This document shows positions 1-7,858 of a stretch of DNA of 25,631 bases, one piece after another. The stretch comes from JAGLQA01 sp023135565 (lineage in GTDB: Bacteria; Acidobacteriota; Aminicenantia; UBA2199). The notes beneath the pieces are model-generated. The model saw only the letters and a program-made list of their open reading frames with translations, was not told where the DNA came from and did not search any database. Position 1 is the first letter of the stretch; each line of letters begins with the position of its first letter. The stretch covers positions 1 through 25,631 of the forward strand of contig DAOWCY010000100.1 of NCBI GenBank assembly GCA_030639305.1. Reading direction: 5' to 3'. The translations under genes were made by a program, and so were the position numbers.

Positions 1-117
1 CTAATGCTTCCTGGGTGATGTGCCGCTCTTTTAGAACCCACCGCAGTATTTCCCGCTGGTTCTTTTTTAATTTTATACCGTCTTTTATTCCGCCCTTTAT
101 CCCGTCTTTTATACCGT
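1..117. repeat. Direct repeat copy A (coding, winged-helix/linker duplication)
   Basis: This stretch matches 268-384 with only a handful of mismatches. The offset is 267 bp, exactly 89 codons, so the reading frame of the regulator is preserved. Since the window starts inside this copy, its full length and any further copies cannot be seen. Confidence 0.9.
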
Positions 118-1501
118 CGCCGGTATAACTTTTCAACGCCCCTATTTTATTAGATTCCACTTCCCAATACCCAGATTTACGGGAGCCTACTCGTTTCAAA
201 ATTCCTTTTTCTTTCAATTCGGCAATGTTTTTCTCTATGCTTCTTGCCGATATACCTACCTTTTCCACTAATGCTTCCTGGGTGATGTGCCGCTCTTTTA
301 GAACCCACCGCAATATTTCCCGCTGGTTCTTTTTTAATTTTATACCGTCTTTTATCCCGCCCTTTATTCCGTCTTTTATTCCGGCGGCAGAAGACCACCG
401 CGGAGGGGATTCCATCTCAATAATAAAATGGGTTTGCAGCAGCCTAATTTCAAATGCATTGCTGTTTTCCATGCAGAGTTTCTCCATCCTCTTAATACCG
501 GTGCCAACTTTTTCCATAAAAATGGTTTTTGAAAGTAGATCGGCAAGCAGCCGGTTTCGCGGCCAGCTTAATTTCCCAAATTCGCTCATAGGAAATGACG
601 CTATCAAGCCCCCAGGATTATTAATTCGAATTCCATTCGATAGCTTTTCCACTGCTACCTCACCGTTTTCAAAATAGTCCCTGTGGATAACGGCATTCAC
701 AATCGCTTCCCGGTATACATCTACAGGGAATTGAGGATGTTCTATTCTTCTGCCTCCTTTTATTTCGAACCTGACAGGCACACGCTCCTCGATATAGTTA
801 ATAGCGAACTCGATATTGCCGATAACACCCTTATCTACTTCTTTTTTATCCAATATGTCTATTCTTTCATCTCCTTTGAAATGAACGCAGCGTATTTTCG
901 ATGCGGAAATGTATTTATAAGGCTTCTTAGCAAAAAATAGAACGCCTGCATTGGACATCCCTTTGTTATTCAGTATTTTCAGGTTCCTTAAAATATTATC
1001 CCTGCCCAATATCTTTGTGACACCGGCTAACAAAAGGTAATATTCAAATTTATCATCATCAAAATCTTTGAAATCAAAATCCGGGCAAACCAGTTCATCG
1101 AAACGTATTTTATTCTCTTTTATGCAAAAATCCAGGATTTTGTCCCTTTTTAGTTTCTGTGAGTTCGCACCCAGTCTCAAATAAAACCCTTTGCTGCATT
1201 GATAAGGCTTATTATTTCCTTCCGGCACGTTTATCATTAAAATATTGTCAATTACCTCAACGCTGAGAAATATTTCCGGGTCGCAATTTTGTCCGGTATC
1301 TATGACCTGGGATTTCAGTTTGTTCGTGGTCGATAACCCTTTAATTTTTCCTGCGTCGTTTACTCCTAAAAATATCTTCCCTCCAGACGCATTAGCAAAA
1401 GCGGTAATTTCCTTTGCTAAAGAATTATCGAAATTTTCTTTAAATTCTACAAACTGCCCTTCCCCTTCCTGTAATACCTGTTCTAATTCTTCTTTTTTCA
1501 T
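1..1501 (-). CDS. AlbA_2/Schlafen-type ATP-binding regulator with duplicated winged helix (3' end outside window)
   Basis: About 500 codons are visible from an ATG at 1501, and the frame is open to the window edge. The N-terminus (residues about 12-110) has the AlbA_2 signature: FVEFKENF, then ITAFANASGG and IFLGVNDAGKIKG. The middle (about 280-370) has a GHKL-like HATPase_c_4 block: PVDVYREAIVNAVIHRDY, then NPGGL. A winged-helix domain follows (ITQEALVEKVGISARSIEK). This order is typical of 'RecG-like/Schlafen AlbA_2' predicted transcriptional regulators; the nucleic-acid binding role is known for the family and not shown here. Oddly, the winged-helix segment and the GIKDGIKGGIKDGIK linker before it appear twice, 89 codons apart and in frame. 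No clear Shine-Dalgarno precedes the ATG; a TTG at 1510 is an alternative start. It lies 70 bp downstream of tyrS on the same strand and may be read through from it. Confidence 0.85.
   Translation of the reverse strand, partial: MKKEELEQVLQEGEGQFVEFKENFDNSLAKEITAFANASGGKIFLGVNDAGKIKGLSTTNKLKSQVIDTGQNCDPEIFLSVEVIDNILMINVPEGNNKPYQCSKGFYLRLGANSQKLKRDKILDFCIKENKIRFDELVCPDFDFKDFDDDKFEYYLLLAGVTKILGRDNILRNLKILNNKGMSNAGVLFFAKKPYKYISASKIRCVHFKGDERIDILDKKEVDKGVIGNIEFAINYIEERVPVRFEIKGGRRIEHPQFPVDVYREAIVNAVIHRDYFENGEVAVEKLSNGIRINNPGGLIASFPMSEFGKLSWPRNRLLADLLSKTIFMEKVGTGIKRMEKLCMENSNAFEIRLLQTHFIIEMESPPRWSSAAGIKDGIKGGIKDGIKLKKNQREILRWVLKERHITQEALVEKVGISARSIEKNIAELKEKGILKRVGSRKSGYWEVESNKIGALKSYTGDGIKDGIKGGIKDGIKLKKNQREILRWVLKERHITQEAL
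268..384. repeat. Direct repeat copy B (coding, winged-helix/linker duplication)
   Basis: Partner of the repeat at 1-117. It encodes the linker GIKDGIKGGIKDGIK followed by the start of the winged helix. The high DNA identity points to a recent duplication or to gene conversion. Confidence 0.9.
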
Positions 1502-1571
1502 GCAATTCAACTAAATCATAACTCAGCGCAAGAGGGATTGCCTTCATAAGGGTGCTGCTTTCTCGATGCCT

Positions 1572-2870
1572 TTATTCCAGGTCGCCGGTGTGCAGCAAAA
1601 AATAGTTCTTCTTGCCGCGCTGTACCAAAATCACCTTACCCTGGAGCAATGCATTGCTGGAAATCACCGCTTCCGCATCCTGCACTTTCTCCCGGTTGAT
1701 GCTAACACCGCCGCCTTTGATGGTGCGCCGGGCTTCGCCTTTGGAAGGAAACACATTAGTCTTAACAGCCAAAAGATCGAGTACATTAATTCCCTGCTCC
1801 AATTCGGCTTTCGGAACGGCAGCCCGGGGTACGCCTTCAAATACCGCCAACAAATCAGCTATCGAGAGCTTCTTCAAAGTCTCCGTGGTGCCTTTGCCGA
1901 ATAAAATCTGCGAAGCGTCCACAGCTGCTTTATAATCCTCCCGGGAATGTACCATCACGGTTAATTCACCGGCCAATCTTTTTTGCAGCAGCCGGTTATG
2001 GGGCTCCTGGTTATGTTCCGTGGTCAGGCTATCTATCTCTTCTTTAGACAGCAGGGTGAATATTTTGATATATCTTTCCGCATCTTCATCGGAGGCATTA
2101 ATCCAGAACTGGAAAAATTTGTAGGGCGAAGTGTATTTGGGGTCTAACCAGACATTGCCTTGCTCGGTTTTGCCGAATTTCCCGCCGTCCGCTTTGGTAA
2201 TCAAGGGGCAGGTGAGGGCAAAAGCTTCTCCCCCGGCTTTACGCCTGATGAGCTCGGTGCCGGCGGTGATGTTTCCCCACTGGTCGGAACCGCCCATTTG
2301 CAGTTTGCAGTTTTTCTCTTTGTAGAGGTGGTAAAAATCATAGCCCTGTACTAATTGATAACTGAATTCTGTAAAAGAAAGGCCTGTTTCCAGCCGTTTT
2401 TTTACCGAATCTTTAGCCATCATATAGTTAATGGTCAGGTGCTTGCCCACATCGCGCAAAAAACCGAGGAAACTAAAATCTTTCATCCAGTCGTAATTAT
2501 TGACCATTTCCGCCCCGTTTTTCATATCTTTGGAAAAATCGAGAAATTTTAGCAATTGTTTTTCTATACATGCCTGGTTATGGCGCAGTACTTTTTCGTC
2601 TAAGAGGTTTCTTTCTTCCGATCTGCCGGAAGGGTCGCCGATCATGCCCGTAGCGCCGCCCACTAAGGCAATGGGTTTATGGCCGTACATCTGCAAATGT
2701 TTGAGCATCATCACGGAAACTAAGTGCCCGATATGCAGCGAGTCTGCTGTAGGGTCTATGCCCACATAAGCAGTGGTCATCTCTTTTTTTAATTGTTCTT
2801 CCGTTCCCGGCATGATGTCGTGAATCATGCCGCGCCAGGTTAAGTCTTCGATAAAATTTTTTTTAGTCAT
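1572..2870 (-). CDS. tyrS: Tyrosyl-tRNA synthetase
   Basis: Class I aminoacyl-tRNA synthetase that charges tRNA-Tyr in the cytoplasm. From the ATG at 2870 it has 432 residues, the usual bacterial length. Visible marks are the HIGH motif (SLHIGHL, about residues 44-50), the tyrosine pocket (FSYQLVQGYDFYHLY and QMGGSDQWGN), the KMSKS-equivalent loop KFGKT (about 231-235), and a C-terminal S4 RNA-binding domain (VFPSKGEARRTIKGGGVSIN). KFGKT instead of KMSKS is normal for one TyrS subfamily. A TTG four codons upstream (2882) is a less likely start. A promoter-like TTGCTA-18-TATAAT lies upstream. I see no T-box leader. Confidence 0.97.
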   Translation of the reverse strand: MTKKNFIEDLTWRGMIHDIMPGTEEQLKKEMTTAYVGIDPTADSLHIGHLVSVMMLKHLQMYGHKPIALVGGATGMIGDPSGRSEERNLLDEKVLRHNQACIEKQLLKFLDFSKDMKNGAEMVNNYDWMKDFSFLGFLRDVGKHLTINYMMAKDSVKKRLETGLSFTEFSYQLVQGYDFYHLYKEKNCKLQMGGSDQWGNITAGTELIRRKAGGEAFALTCPLITKADGGKFGKTEQGNVWLDPKYTSPYKFFQFWINASDEDAERYIKIFTLLSKEEIDSLTTEHNQEPHNRLLQKRLAGELTVMVHSREDYKAAVDASQILFGKGTTETLKKLSIADLLAVFEGVPRAAVPKAELEQGINVLDLLAVKTNVFPSKGEARRTIKGGGVSINREKVQDAEAVISSNALLQGKVILVQRGKKNYFLLHTGDLE

Positions 2871-2926
2871 ATTAATTACCAACCGTTCAAACGCTATAAT
2901 TTTTATTTATACAGTACGAAAAGTAT

Positions 2927-2956
2927 ATTATATCATGAACACGCCGGGGATAGCAA
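2927..2956 (-). promoter_or_regulatory. Candidate sigma-70 promoter for tyrS
   Basis: On the minus strand, TTGCTA (2956-2951) is separated by 18 bp from a perfect TATAAT (2932-2927). This predicts a leader of about 50 nt before the tyrS ATG. It is divergent from, and about 40 bp away from, the plus-strand extended -10 at 2998-3006. Confidence 0.5.
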
Positions 2957-2997
2957 CATCAATCTTCCCGGTATGCCATTATTTGACACCCTATCTA

Positions 2998-3006
2998 TGC
3001 TATAAT
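2998..3006 (+). promoter_or_regulatory. Extended -10 promoter for the restriction-modification operon
   Basis: TGCTATAAT is a perfect extended -10 element. A TTGACA occurs at 2983-2988 but is too close (12 bp) to serve this -10. The predicted transcript starts near 3013, about 64 nt before the first small gene. Confidence 0.45.
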
Positions 3007-3076
3007 AATAAAGGCGTTCTTTTAAAAAGGAATAGCAAAAAAGACTCCATTATGATATGATAAAATTGGAAAAATC

Positions 3077-3241
3077 ATGAACTATAAAGAACGGATTGCC
3101 GGTTTTGACCTCGATCGCCATGAAAAGGCTTATTCTTTGCCAAAAAACATACATTGCTCTTCTCTTGAAATTGCCGATGATGAAATCCACTTTCCCCGGG
3201 TCGATGGCGCCTGGAGGCGAAGGGAAGGAATACTACTATGA
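3077..3241 (+). CDS. Small 54-residue protein translationally coupled to the methyltransferase
   Basis: An ATG at 3077 preceded by TTGGAAAAATC opens a 54-codon frame starting MNYKERIAGFDLDRHEKAYS and ending in WRRREGILL. Its stop codon overlaps the methyltransferase start (ATGA, 3238-3241), which suggests translational coupling. I do not recognise the family. The product is charged and has no membrane segment or signal peptide. It could be a small regulator or accessory subunit of the restriction-modification system (for example a C-protein-like role, although no helix-turn-helix is obvious), or the remnant of a larger lost gene. Confidence 0.5.
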   Translation: MNYKERIAGFDLDRHEKAYSLPKNIHCSSLEIADDEIHFPRVDGAWRRREGILL

Positions 3242-6200
3242 TTACCCTGGATTCCCTGGTACAGCAGCTTGGCTACGATGAGTCTCCTTATTATCGCAAG
3301 GTGAATGCTCCCCAACCACCCGGTTCCGCTCATTTATTTCGAAGCGCAAGGAATCTCGGAGTCGATGGGATATATGTTTTCGAAAGGGCGCCCGAATCAT
3401 CGAGAGATTACTATCTACCCGCACCCGCCGTCTATGTGGCGGAAGCCGGAAACGAAAATGACGCAAGGAAAATTCATCGAAAATTATGGAACCTCTGTTT
3501 CGCTCCTTTTGCAATCATCGTCCTTCCAAACCAGGTGCGGGTATATACCGGCTTTACCTATTCGGAAGAAAAAGAGAAAGATGGTGTGCTGGATGAGATA
3601 AAAAACCTGGAAGAATTGAATCTCTCATTAAAAGAGTTGAATGCGACGGCAATCGATACCGGCCTGGTATGGTCGTCTAAATATGCGGAAAAACTGGATT
3701 CAAGTCAGAGGGTTGACCGGCATTTGTTGAAAAATATCAAACAACTGGGAGAAGCTCTTATCCGTACCGGCGGACTTAAAGATGAATTGGCCAATACGTT
3801 AATCGGTAAATATGTTTATCTAAAATACCTGCGGGACAGAGGTATCCTAAAAAACGAATGGATGGAAGAAAACCATATTTCCCCGGAAGGAGTGTTTTCT
3901 TTGCATGCCACTGTTACGGAATTAAGAAAACTTATACAAGCGCTTGAAGAACGCTTTAACGGTAAAATTTTCCCGATAAATTTCGCGAATGAAGAGACGC
4001 TGAAGGATGAACATGTAAGATGGGTGGCGGCAATTTTCAGCGGTGCGGAGATTGTTGACAGCGAAACGCCCGATATCGTATTGCAATTGCACCTCCCTTT
4101 CAAAGCTTACGATTTCGAATATATCCCGGTCGAAACTCTTTCTACGATTTACGAGCAATTTATATTCGATAGGAAAACAAAGGGAGCGGTGTATACTCCC
4201 GAACCATTGGCGGATTATGTGATTGCCGAAATGGAATCTATAAAACCGCTGGAAAGTGGCATGAAAGTTTTAGACCCGGCCTGCGGTTCCGGCATATTTC
4301 TTGTGCTTATATATAGGCTGCTTATCGAAAAAGAGATCCACCGGCGTGGGCGAAGATTAAATGCCAATGAATTACTGGCCATCCTAAAAGAGAGTGTTTA
4401 CGGTGTGGAACGGGAACCGGATGCCTGTTATGTCGCTGAATTCAGCCTGATCCTTACCCTACTTCACTACCTGGAACCCAGGGATTTGCAGAATCTGGAT
4501 TTTCGTTTTCCTGCTCTCCATAACCGCCAGGTATTCGAATGTGACTTTTTCGATGTCGAAGGTAAAGAAAACGATGCCGGTTTTTGGCAAAAAGAACGTG
4601 CCTTCGATTGGATAATCGGCAATCCTCCCTGGATTAAACTTAACGACAAAAAAAAGAAAAATGAAAATAAATTCGCGCTCGCATGGATGGAGAAACCGAA
4701 TAATAAAAAAATGCGGCCTATTAGTAATCTTCAAATATCCGAAGCCTTTAGCTGGCTTGTTACCGACTTGCTAACCGGTGAAGGAATAGTTGGGCTTGTT
4801 TTACCGGCAACCAGTCTTTTTAATTTGAATGCGGAAGATTATCGGAAAGCCTTTTTTTCCAACCATGAAGTGATCAAGGTAACGAATTTTGCAAATCATA
4901 GGGAAGTCATTTTTGGCGGAAGAGCCACATTGCCTGCTGCAACGATTGTTTACCGGCGGGCGGTACAAGATAAAGAAAAAGCCGCGATCATTCACTACGC
5001 CCCGTATTCCGTAAATCAATTAATTGAAGCTAAAGATAAACCATGGGTCATCACGGTAAATGAAAATGAAATTAAAACCATCTCTCCTCATGAGGCAGAG
5101 AAGGGAGACACCTTGTCCTGGAAACTGGCGCTCTGGGGCAATCATATCGACAGGCGGATTATCGAACGCATTAAGCATAATTTCCCAAAAACATTAAAGG
5201 AATTTTGCCATGAGAAAAATTACTCGTTCGGTGAAGGGCCGCAAATACGCGAAGGTGGAAGTGGGGACATTAGTCTATTGAAAAAGATTCCCGGGTTAAT
5301 AGTCAACAAAGAATTTAACACAGACGCCATGAGAGACTCATTATTCCGGTATTCTGTCCCGGAAAGTGTATTAACCCCCATATTGAAAGAAAAATGTTAT
5401 ATCCGAAAGAGAGGTGGGGAGGCAGGGATCAAACTCACTTCAGCGCCTCATATCATCCTGTCTTCAAGCTGGATGAGTTTCATTATTTACAGCGATCAGG
5501 ATTTTGTAATTCCGCCCAGGCAGATAGGGATTTCAGCCCCGGTAAAAAACCGAAAAAACGTCGAAACTATGAAAGCACTTTCTCTCTACTTGAGTTCTCG
5601 TCTTGTGGCATACGTCCTGTTCTTTCATACGCCGGAATGGGGTGTTTTCCGTCATGCGTGCAAAGCCACGCTGCGAGATGTAAGAGAGATACCCACCCCC
5701 GGTTTTACCCCCGGCCAGATCGCCGAATTGGCCCATCTCCAGGAAGAAGTGACGGCAATCGAAAAAGAAAAGATCGCTAATTTATATTCGGCTCTAAGAA
5801 AAAACAGGTTTCCTGCCCACGTTGTCCCTTCCAATGACATGACTGACGATACCGGGCTGCCTGCAAACTCGACGCCCGCTGAAAAGGAAACCATCGAGTA
5901 TGAAATAGCCGGGATAAGGAAAGAATTGCAGGAAAGAATAGATAACAATGTGTATGAAATATTGAAAATCCCCGGGGGTATGCGCCGGGTCATCGAAGAT
6001 TTCTTCGAATTTCGCCTTCCTCTCGATACTCCTTCCAAAAGAGGCATAACCATAAGAAAACCGGTTCCCGCTGAACTGGAAAACTATGCACGCGAACTCA
6101 AGGATAAGCTGGATGATTTTTTGTCGGGCGAAGCCTACGTCCGGGTAACGATTTTTTACACTGACGATCTTATCGAATCTATAGTCGAAGTGATAGATGA

Positions 6201-6453
6201 AGGCGGCCCTTTCCCCATCGACGCCGATTGTGTTAAACCGGGTAATAAAACCCGGGTAAGTTTGTTGACCGGGTTGGCCGGAAACCTGCGCAGGCAGGTG
6301 AGCCAGTGGCTATATGTCCAACGGGGTCTGCGGTTGTTTGACGGCCCCCGGATACATATATATAAAACCCCGCGGATAATCGATTGGACCCGCACCCAGG
6401 CCCGGATCGACGCCGCCGATATTATTGGAGAACTCATTCAAGGCAATGACTGA
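3238..6453 (+). CDS. N6-adenine DNA methyltransferase of a type II/IIG-like restriction-modification system
   Basis: A 1071-residue gamma-class N6-adenine methyltransferase of the Eco57I/N6_Mtase type. Residues 1-110 form an N-terminal domain ending in a segment like KLWNLCFAPFAIIVLPNQV, which I recall from other large methyltransferases. A helical region follows to about 300. The catalytic core has GAVYTPEPLADYVI (about 317-330, motif X), DPACGSG (346-352, motif I, SAM binding) and NPPW (462-465, motif IV). The C-terminal half (about 650-1071) is the probable target-recognition and helical region. I see no convincing PD-(D/E)XK site in the N-terminus, so cleavage probably depends on the adjacent nuclease. 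The start overlaps the 54-residue gene and the end overlaps the nuclease gene. Confidence 0.92.
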   Translation: MITLDSLVQQLGYDESPYYRKVNAPQPPGSAHLFRSARNLGVDGIYVFERAPESSRDYYLPAPAVYVAEAGNENDARKIHRKLWNLCFAPFAIIVLPNQVRVYTGFTYSEEKEKDGVLDEIKNLEELNLSLKELNATAIDTGLVWSSKYAEKLDSSQRVDRHLLKNIKQLGEALIRTGGLKDELANTLIGKYVYLKYLRDRGILKNEWMEENHISPEGVFSLHATVTELRKLIQALEERFNGKIFPINFANEETLKDEHVRWVAAIFSGAEIVDSETPDIVLQLHLPFKAYDFEYIPVETLSTIYEQFIFDRKTKGAVYTPEPLADYVIAEMESIKPLESGMKVLDPACGSGIFLVLIYRLLIEKEIHRRGRRLNANELLAILKESVYGVEREPDACYVAEFSLILTLLHYLEPRDLQNLDFRFPALHNRQVFECDFFDVEGKENDAGFWQKERAFDWIIGNPPWIKLNDKKKKNENKFALAWMEKPNNKKMRPISNLQISEAFSWLVTDLLTGEGIVGLVLPATSLFNLNAEDYRKAFFSNHEVIKVTNFANHREVIFGGRATLPAATIVYRRAVQDKEKAAIIHYAPYSVNQLIEAKDKPWVITVNENEIKTISPHEAEKGDTLSWKLALWGNHIDRRIIERIKHNFPKTLKEFCHEKNYSFGEGPQIREGGSGDISLLKKIPGLIVNKEFNTDAMRDSLFRYSVPESVLTPILKEKCYIRKRGGEAGIKLTSAPHIILSSSWMSFIIYSDQDFVIPPRQIGISAPVKNRKNVETMKALSLYLSSRLVAYVLFFHTPEWGVFRHACKATLRDVREIPTPGFTPGQIAELAHLQEEVTAIEKEKIANLYSALRKNRFPAHVVPSNDMTDDTGLPANSTPAEKETIEYEIAGIRKELQERIDNNVYEILKIPGGMRRVIEDFFEFRLPLDTPSKRGITIRKPVPAELENYARELKDKLDDFLSGEAYVRVTIFYTDDLIESIVEVIDEGGPFPIDADCVKPGNKTRVSLLTGLAGNLRRQVSQWLYVQRGLRLFDGPRIHIYKTPRIIDWTRTQARIDAADIIGELIQGND

Positions 6454-7138
6454 TAACTCAAAAAACCTTCGACCTGAGTTGAAATATTTCGGCAGTTTCT
6501 CGAGCGCTTTCAGGATAAATGCACATATATTGATTCATTGGGGGTACAGGGGCGCACTCTCACGTATTCAGCACGATTCACACCATGAACCCGTTTTAAC
6601 CGGATACATAGCCGAAGCCATTAATTGTAGGCTCCGTGTCCTTGATTGTCCCGAATGGTGCGAGGATTTTTCAGTAATGGAGAACAGGCCCGAAGAGGCG
6701 GAAGGATATGAAGGAAATAAAAGGAAAAAACCCGACTTGGTGATAGAAGGAAAAATGCCGGGGCGACCTGAATACGAATTTGAAGCAAAGCGATTAAAAA
6801 AGAAGGATTTTGGGATCGGGGAATATTTGGGAAGTAAAGGTCTGGGATGTTTTGTGACCGGCAAATATGCGGCCCGGTATAATGAAGCAGCCATGCTCGG
6901 TTACATACAGAGCGATTCCCCGGAGGACTGGCAAGTCGAGATCCGGGAAAAAATCAATCGAAAAAAAACCATCCTGGATGTAATGTCTCCTCCACAGGAT
7001 GTAGAAATAATTAGCGATTTCCCCAATGAATGGAAAACGATGCATCGTAGAGAAGTTATAGAGAGATCGATTTCAATTTTTCATATCCTCCTTGACTTTC
7101 GATCAAAGGGTTACCCCGCGGCGCCCCCAGTTTTATAA
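6446..7138 (+). CDS. PD-(D/E)XK endonuclease partner of the methyltransferase
   Basis: A 230-residue protein beginning MTDNSKNLRP at the ATG at 6446, overlapping the methyltransferase stop by 8 nt. A TTG at 6425 would add seven residues. The nuclease signature is visible: acidic helix residues E48/E57, then KKPDLVI (D97), then EYEFEAKRLKKKD (E113-x-K115), a canonical D...ExK metal site. With the coupled methyltransferase upstream it most simply forms the restriction half of a type II system. A nickase or a modification-dependent role is possible. There is no similarity to a named enzyme that I can assign. It contains no membrane segment. Confidence 0.75.
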   Translation: MTDNSKNLRPELKYFGSFSSAFRINAHILIHWGYRGALSRIQHDSHHEPVLTGYIAEAINCRLRVLDCPEWCEDFSVMENRPEEAEGYEGNKRKKPDLVIEGKMPGRPEYEFEAKRLKKKDFGIGEYLGSKGLGCFVTGKYAARYNEAAMLGYIQSDSPEDWQVEIREKINRKKTILDVMSPPQDVEIISDFPNEWKTMHRREVIERSISIFHILLDFRSKGYPAAPPVL

Positions 7139-7270
7139 TACTGGTTTTCACTGTAGGCTGAGCGACGGTACTTTAAAATTTGTATTTTTTGCCGGTAGAT
7201 CGAGAATTGGCGTCAGCATATGGTGAATTATTTGTCTATTTTAGAAAAAATGTCTGTTTTTTCAGGACAA

Positions 7271-7293
7271 TTATATTTTCCCGGGAAATATAA
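7271..7293. repeat. Imperfect palindrome
   Basis: TTATATTTTCCC followed by GGGAAATATAA: the arms are complementary with one extra T on the left. It may be an operator or a cruciform-forming site; function unknown. Confidence 0.6.
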
Positions 7294-7319
7294 TTTATTT
7301 CATGGACACTATTGTTTAG

Positions 7320-7382
7320 CACCTGGGGAATAAGTATTCCCACCCAGGGGATAAATATTTTTACCCAGGTGTTAATGTAATA
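7320..7382. repeat. Three tandem 21-bp degenerate repeats
   Basis: The units begin CACCTGGGGAATAAG (7320), CACCCAGGGGATAAA (7341) and TACCCAGGTGTTAAT (7362), spaced exactly 21 bp apart, that is two helical turns. The outer units also form the inverted pair CACCTGGG/CCCAGGTG. Same-face direct repeats of this spacing are typical of AraC-family operators, but the nearby AraC-type frame is truncated and points toward 7422 with its 3' end. Confidence 0.6.
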
Positions 7383-7421
7383 CAATAATAAGCGGGTCAA
7401 AACTTTTGTTGAGCCGCGGAG

Positions 7422-7739
7422 CTAACTGTCTTCGCTCTTCTGCTCACCGGCACGGCGGTACTGCGAAGGATTCATCCTGGCAAACTTCTTGAAAGCCGCA
7501 TTAAAAGCCGATTTCGAGTTAAACCCTACATCGAAAGCTATCTTCAATAAAACAAAATCTTTCTCCTTAGGGTCTAATATTTTCCGTTTGGCTTCCTCCA
7601 CTCGGTACTTGTTGATGAATTTATTAAAATTTTGATGCAGCTTCTCATTCAATATCTGCGACAGATGCTTCTCGGAAATACCAAGCATCTTGCTGAGTTT
7701 CTCTACCGGGGTAATCCGGGGTCGGTGCTTTACTTTTTT
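7422..7739 (-). pseudogene. AraC-family DNA-binding domain remnant
   Basis: The open frame from 7739 encodes an almost complete AraC C-terminal double helix-turn-helix: ITPVEKLSKMLGISEKHLSQ, then NFNKFINKYRVEEAKRKIL, then LLKIAFDVGFNSKSAFNAAF and FKKFARMNPSQYRR. The first ATG (7688) lies inside the first helix-turn-helix. Upstream, an in-frame TAA (7742-7740) sits in an A/T homopolymer, and no sensor or effector domain is present. Full-length relatives carry an N-terminal ligand, receiver or membrane sensor region, so this is probably a truncated gene. A short, still-expressed DNA-binding protein starting at 7688 is less likely because it would lack the first helix. Confidence 0.7.
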
Positions 7740-7795
7740 TTATTTTTTTCGTTCTATCCTAAAACCAAATTGAAAAAGTCATAAAGTCATGCACC

Positions 7796-7821
7796 GTGCA
7801 CATTCTTTGTGCACATTCTTT
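7796..7821. repeat. 13-bp perfect tandem duplication
   Basis: GTGCACATTCTTT occurs twice back to back in the short gap between the AraC remnant and the 3' end of the STAND gene. A second short tandem (AAGTCAT-type) lies just before it. This looks like slippage scarring in decaying DNA. Confidence 0.8.
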
Positions 7822-7858
7822 TATGAGTGATGGTACTATTTTTCTTGCTCTCAATAAT

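Larger units (their letters stand above)
7139..7421. other. Gene-free interval with palindrome and short direct repeats
   Basis: No convincing gene. It holds a hairpin of A/T tracts near 7235-7262 (GAAAAAA, loop TGTCTG, TTTTTTC), an imperfect palindrome at 7271-7293 and three 21-bp direct repeats at 7320-7382. It lies between the convergent 3' ends of the nuclease gene and the AraC remnant, so these signals may be leftovers of a lost promoter region. Confidence 0.6.

Noticed and set aside
225..677. Plus-strand frame of 150 codons at the left edge
   Set aside because: It is antisense to the AlbA_2 regulator, whose translation shows clear domain motifs. The repeated FIPSFIPPFIP text is the reverse reading of the GIKDGIK linker.
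2871..2930. T-box or other tRNA-sensing leader for tyrS
   Set aside because: The predicted leader is only about 50 nt, with no T-box sequence, specifier loop or terminator stem.
3238..3570. Endonuclease domain in the methyltransferase N-terminus (single-chain type IIG)
   Set aside because: I could not find a D...ExK pattern in residues 1-110, while the adjacent coupled gene has a clear one.
7320..7382. Replication origin iterons or a CRISPR array
   Set aside because: Only three degenerate units with no spacers, no Rep or Cas gene and no DnaA boxes seen nearby.
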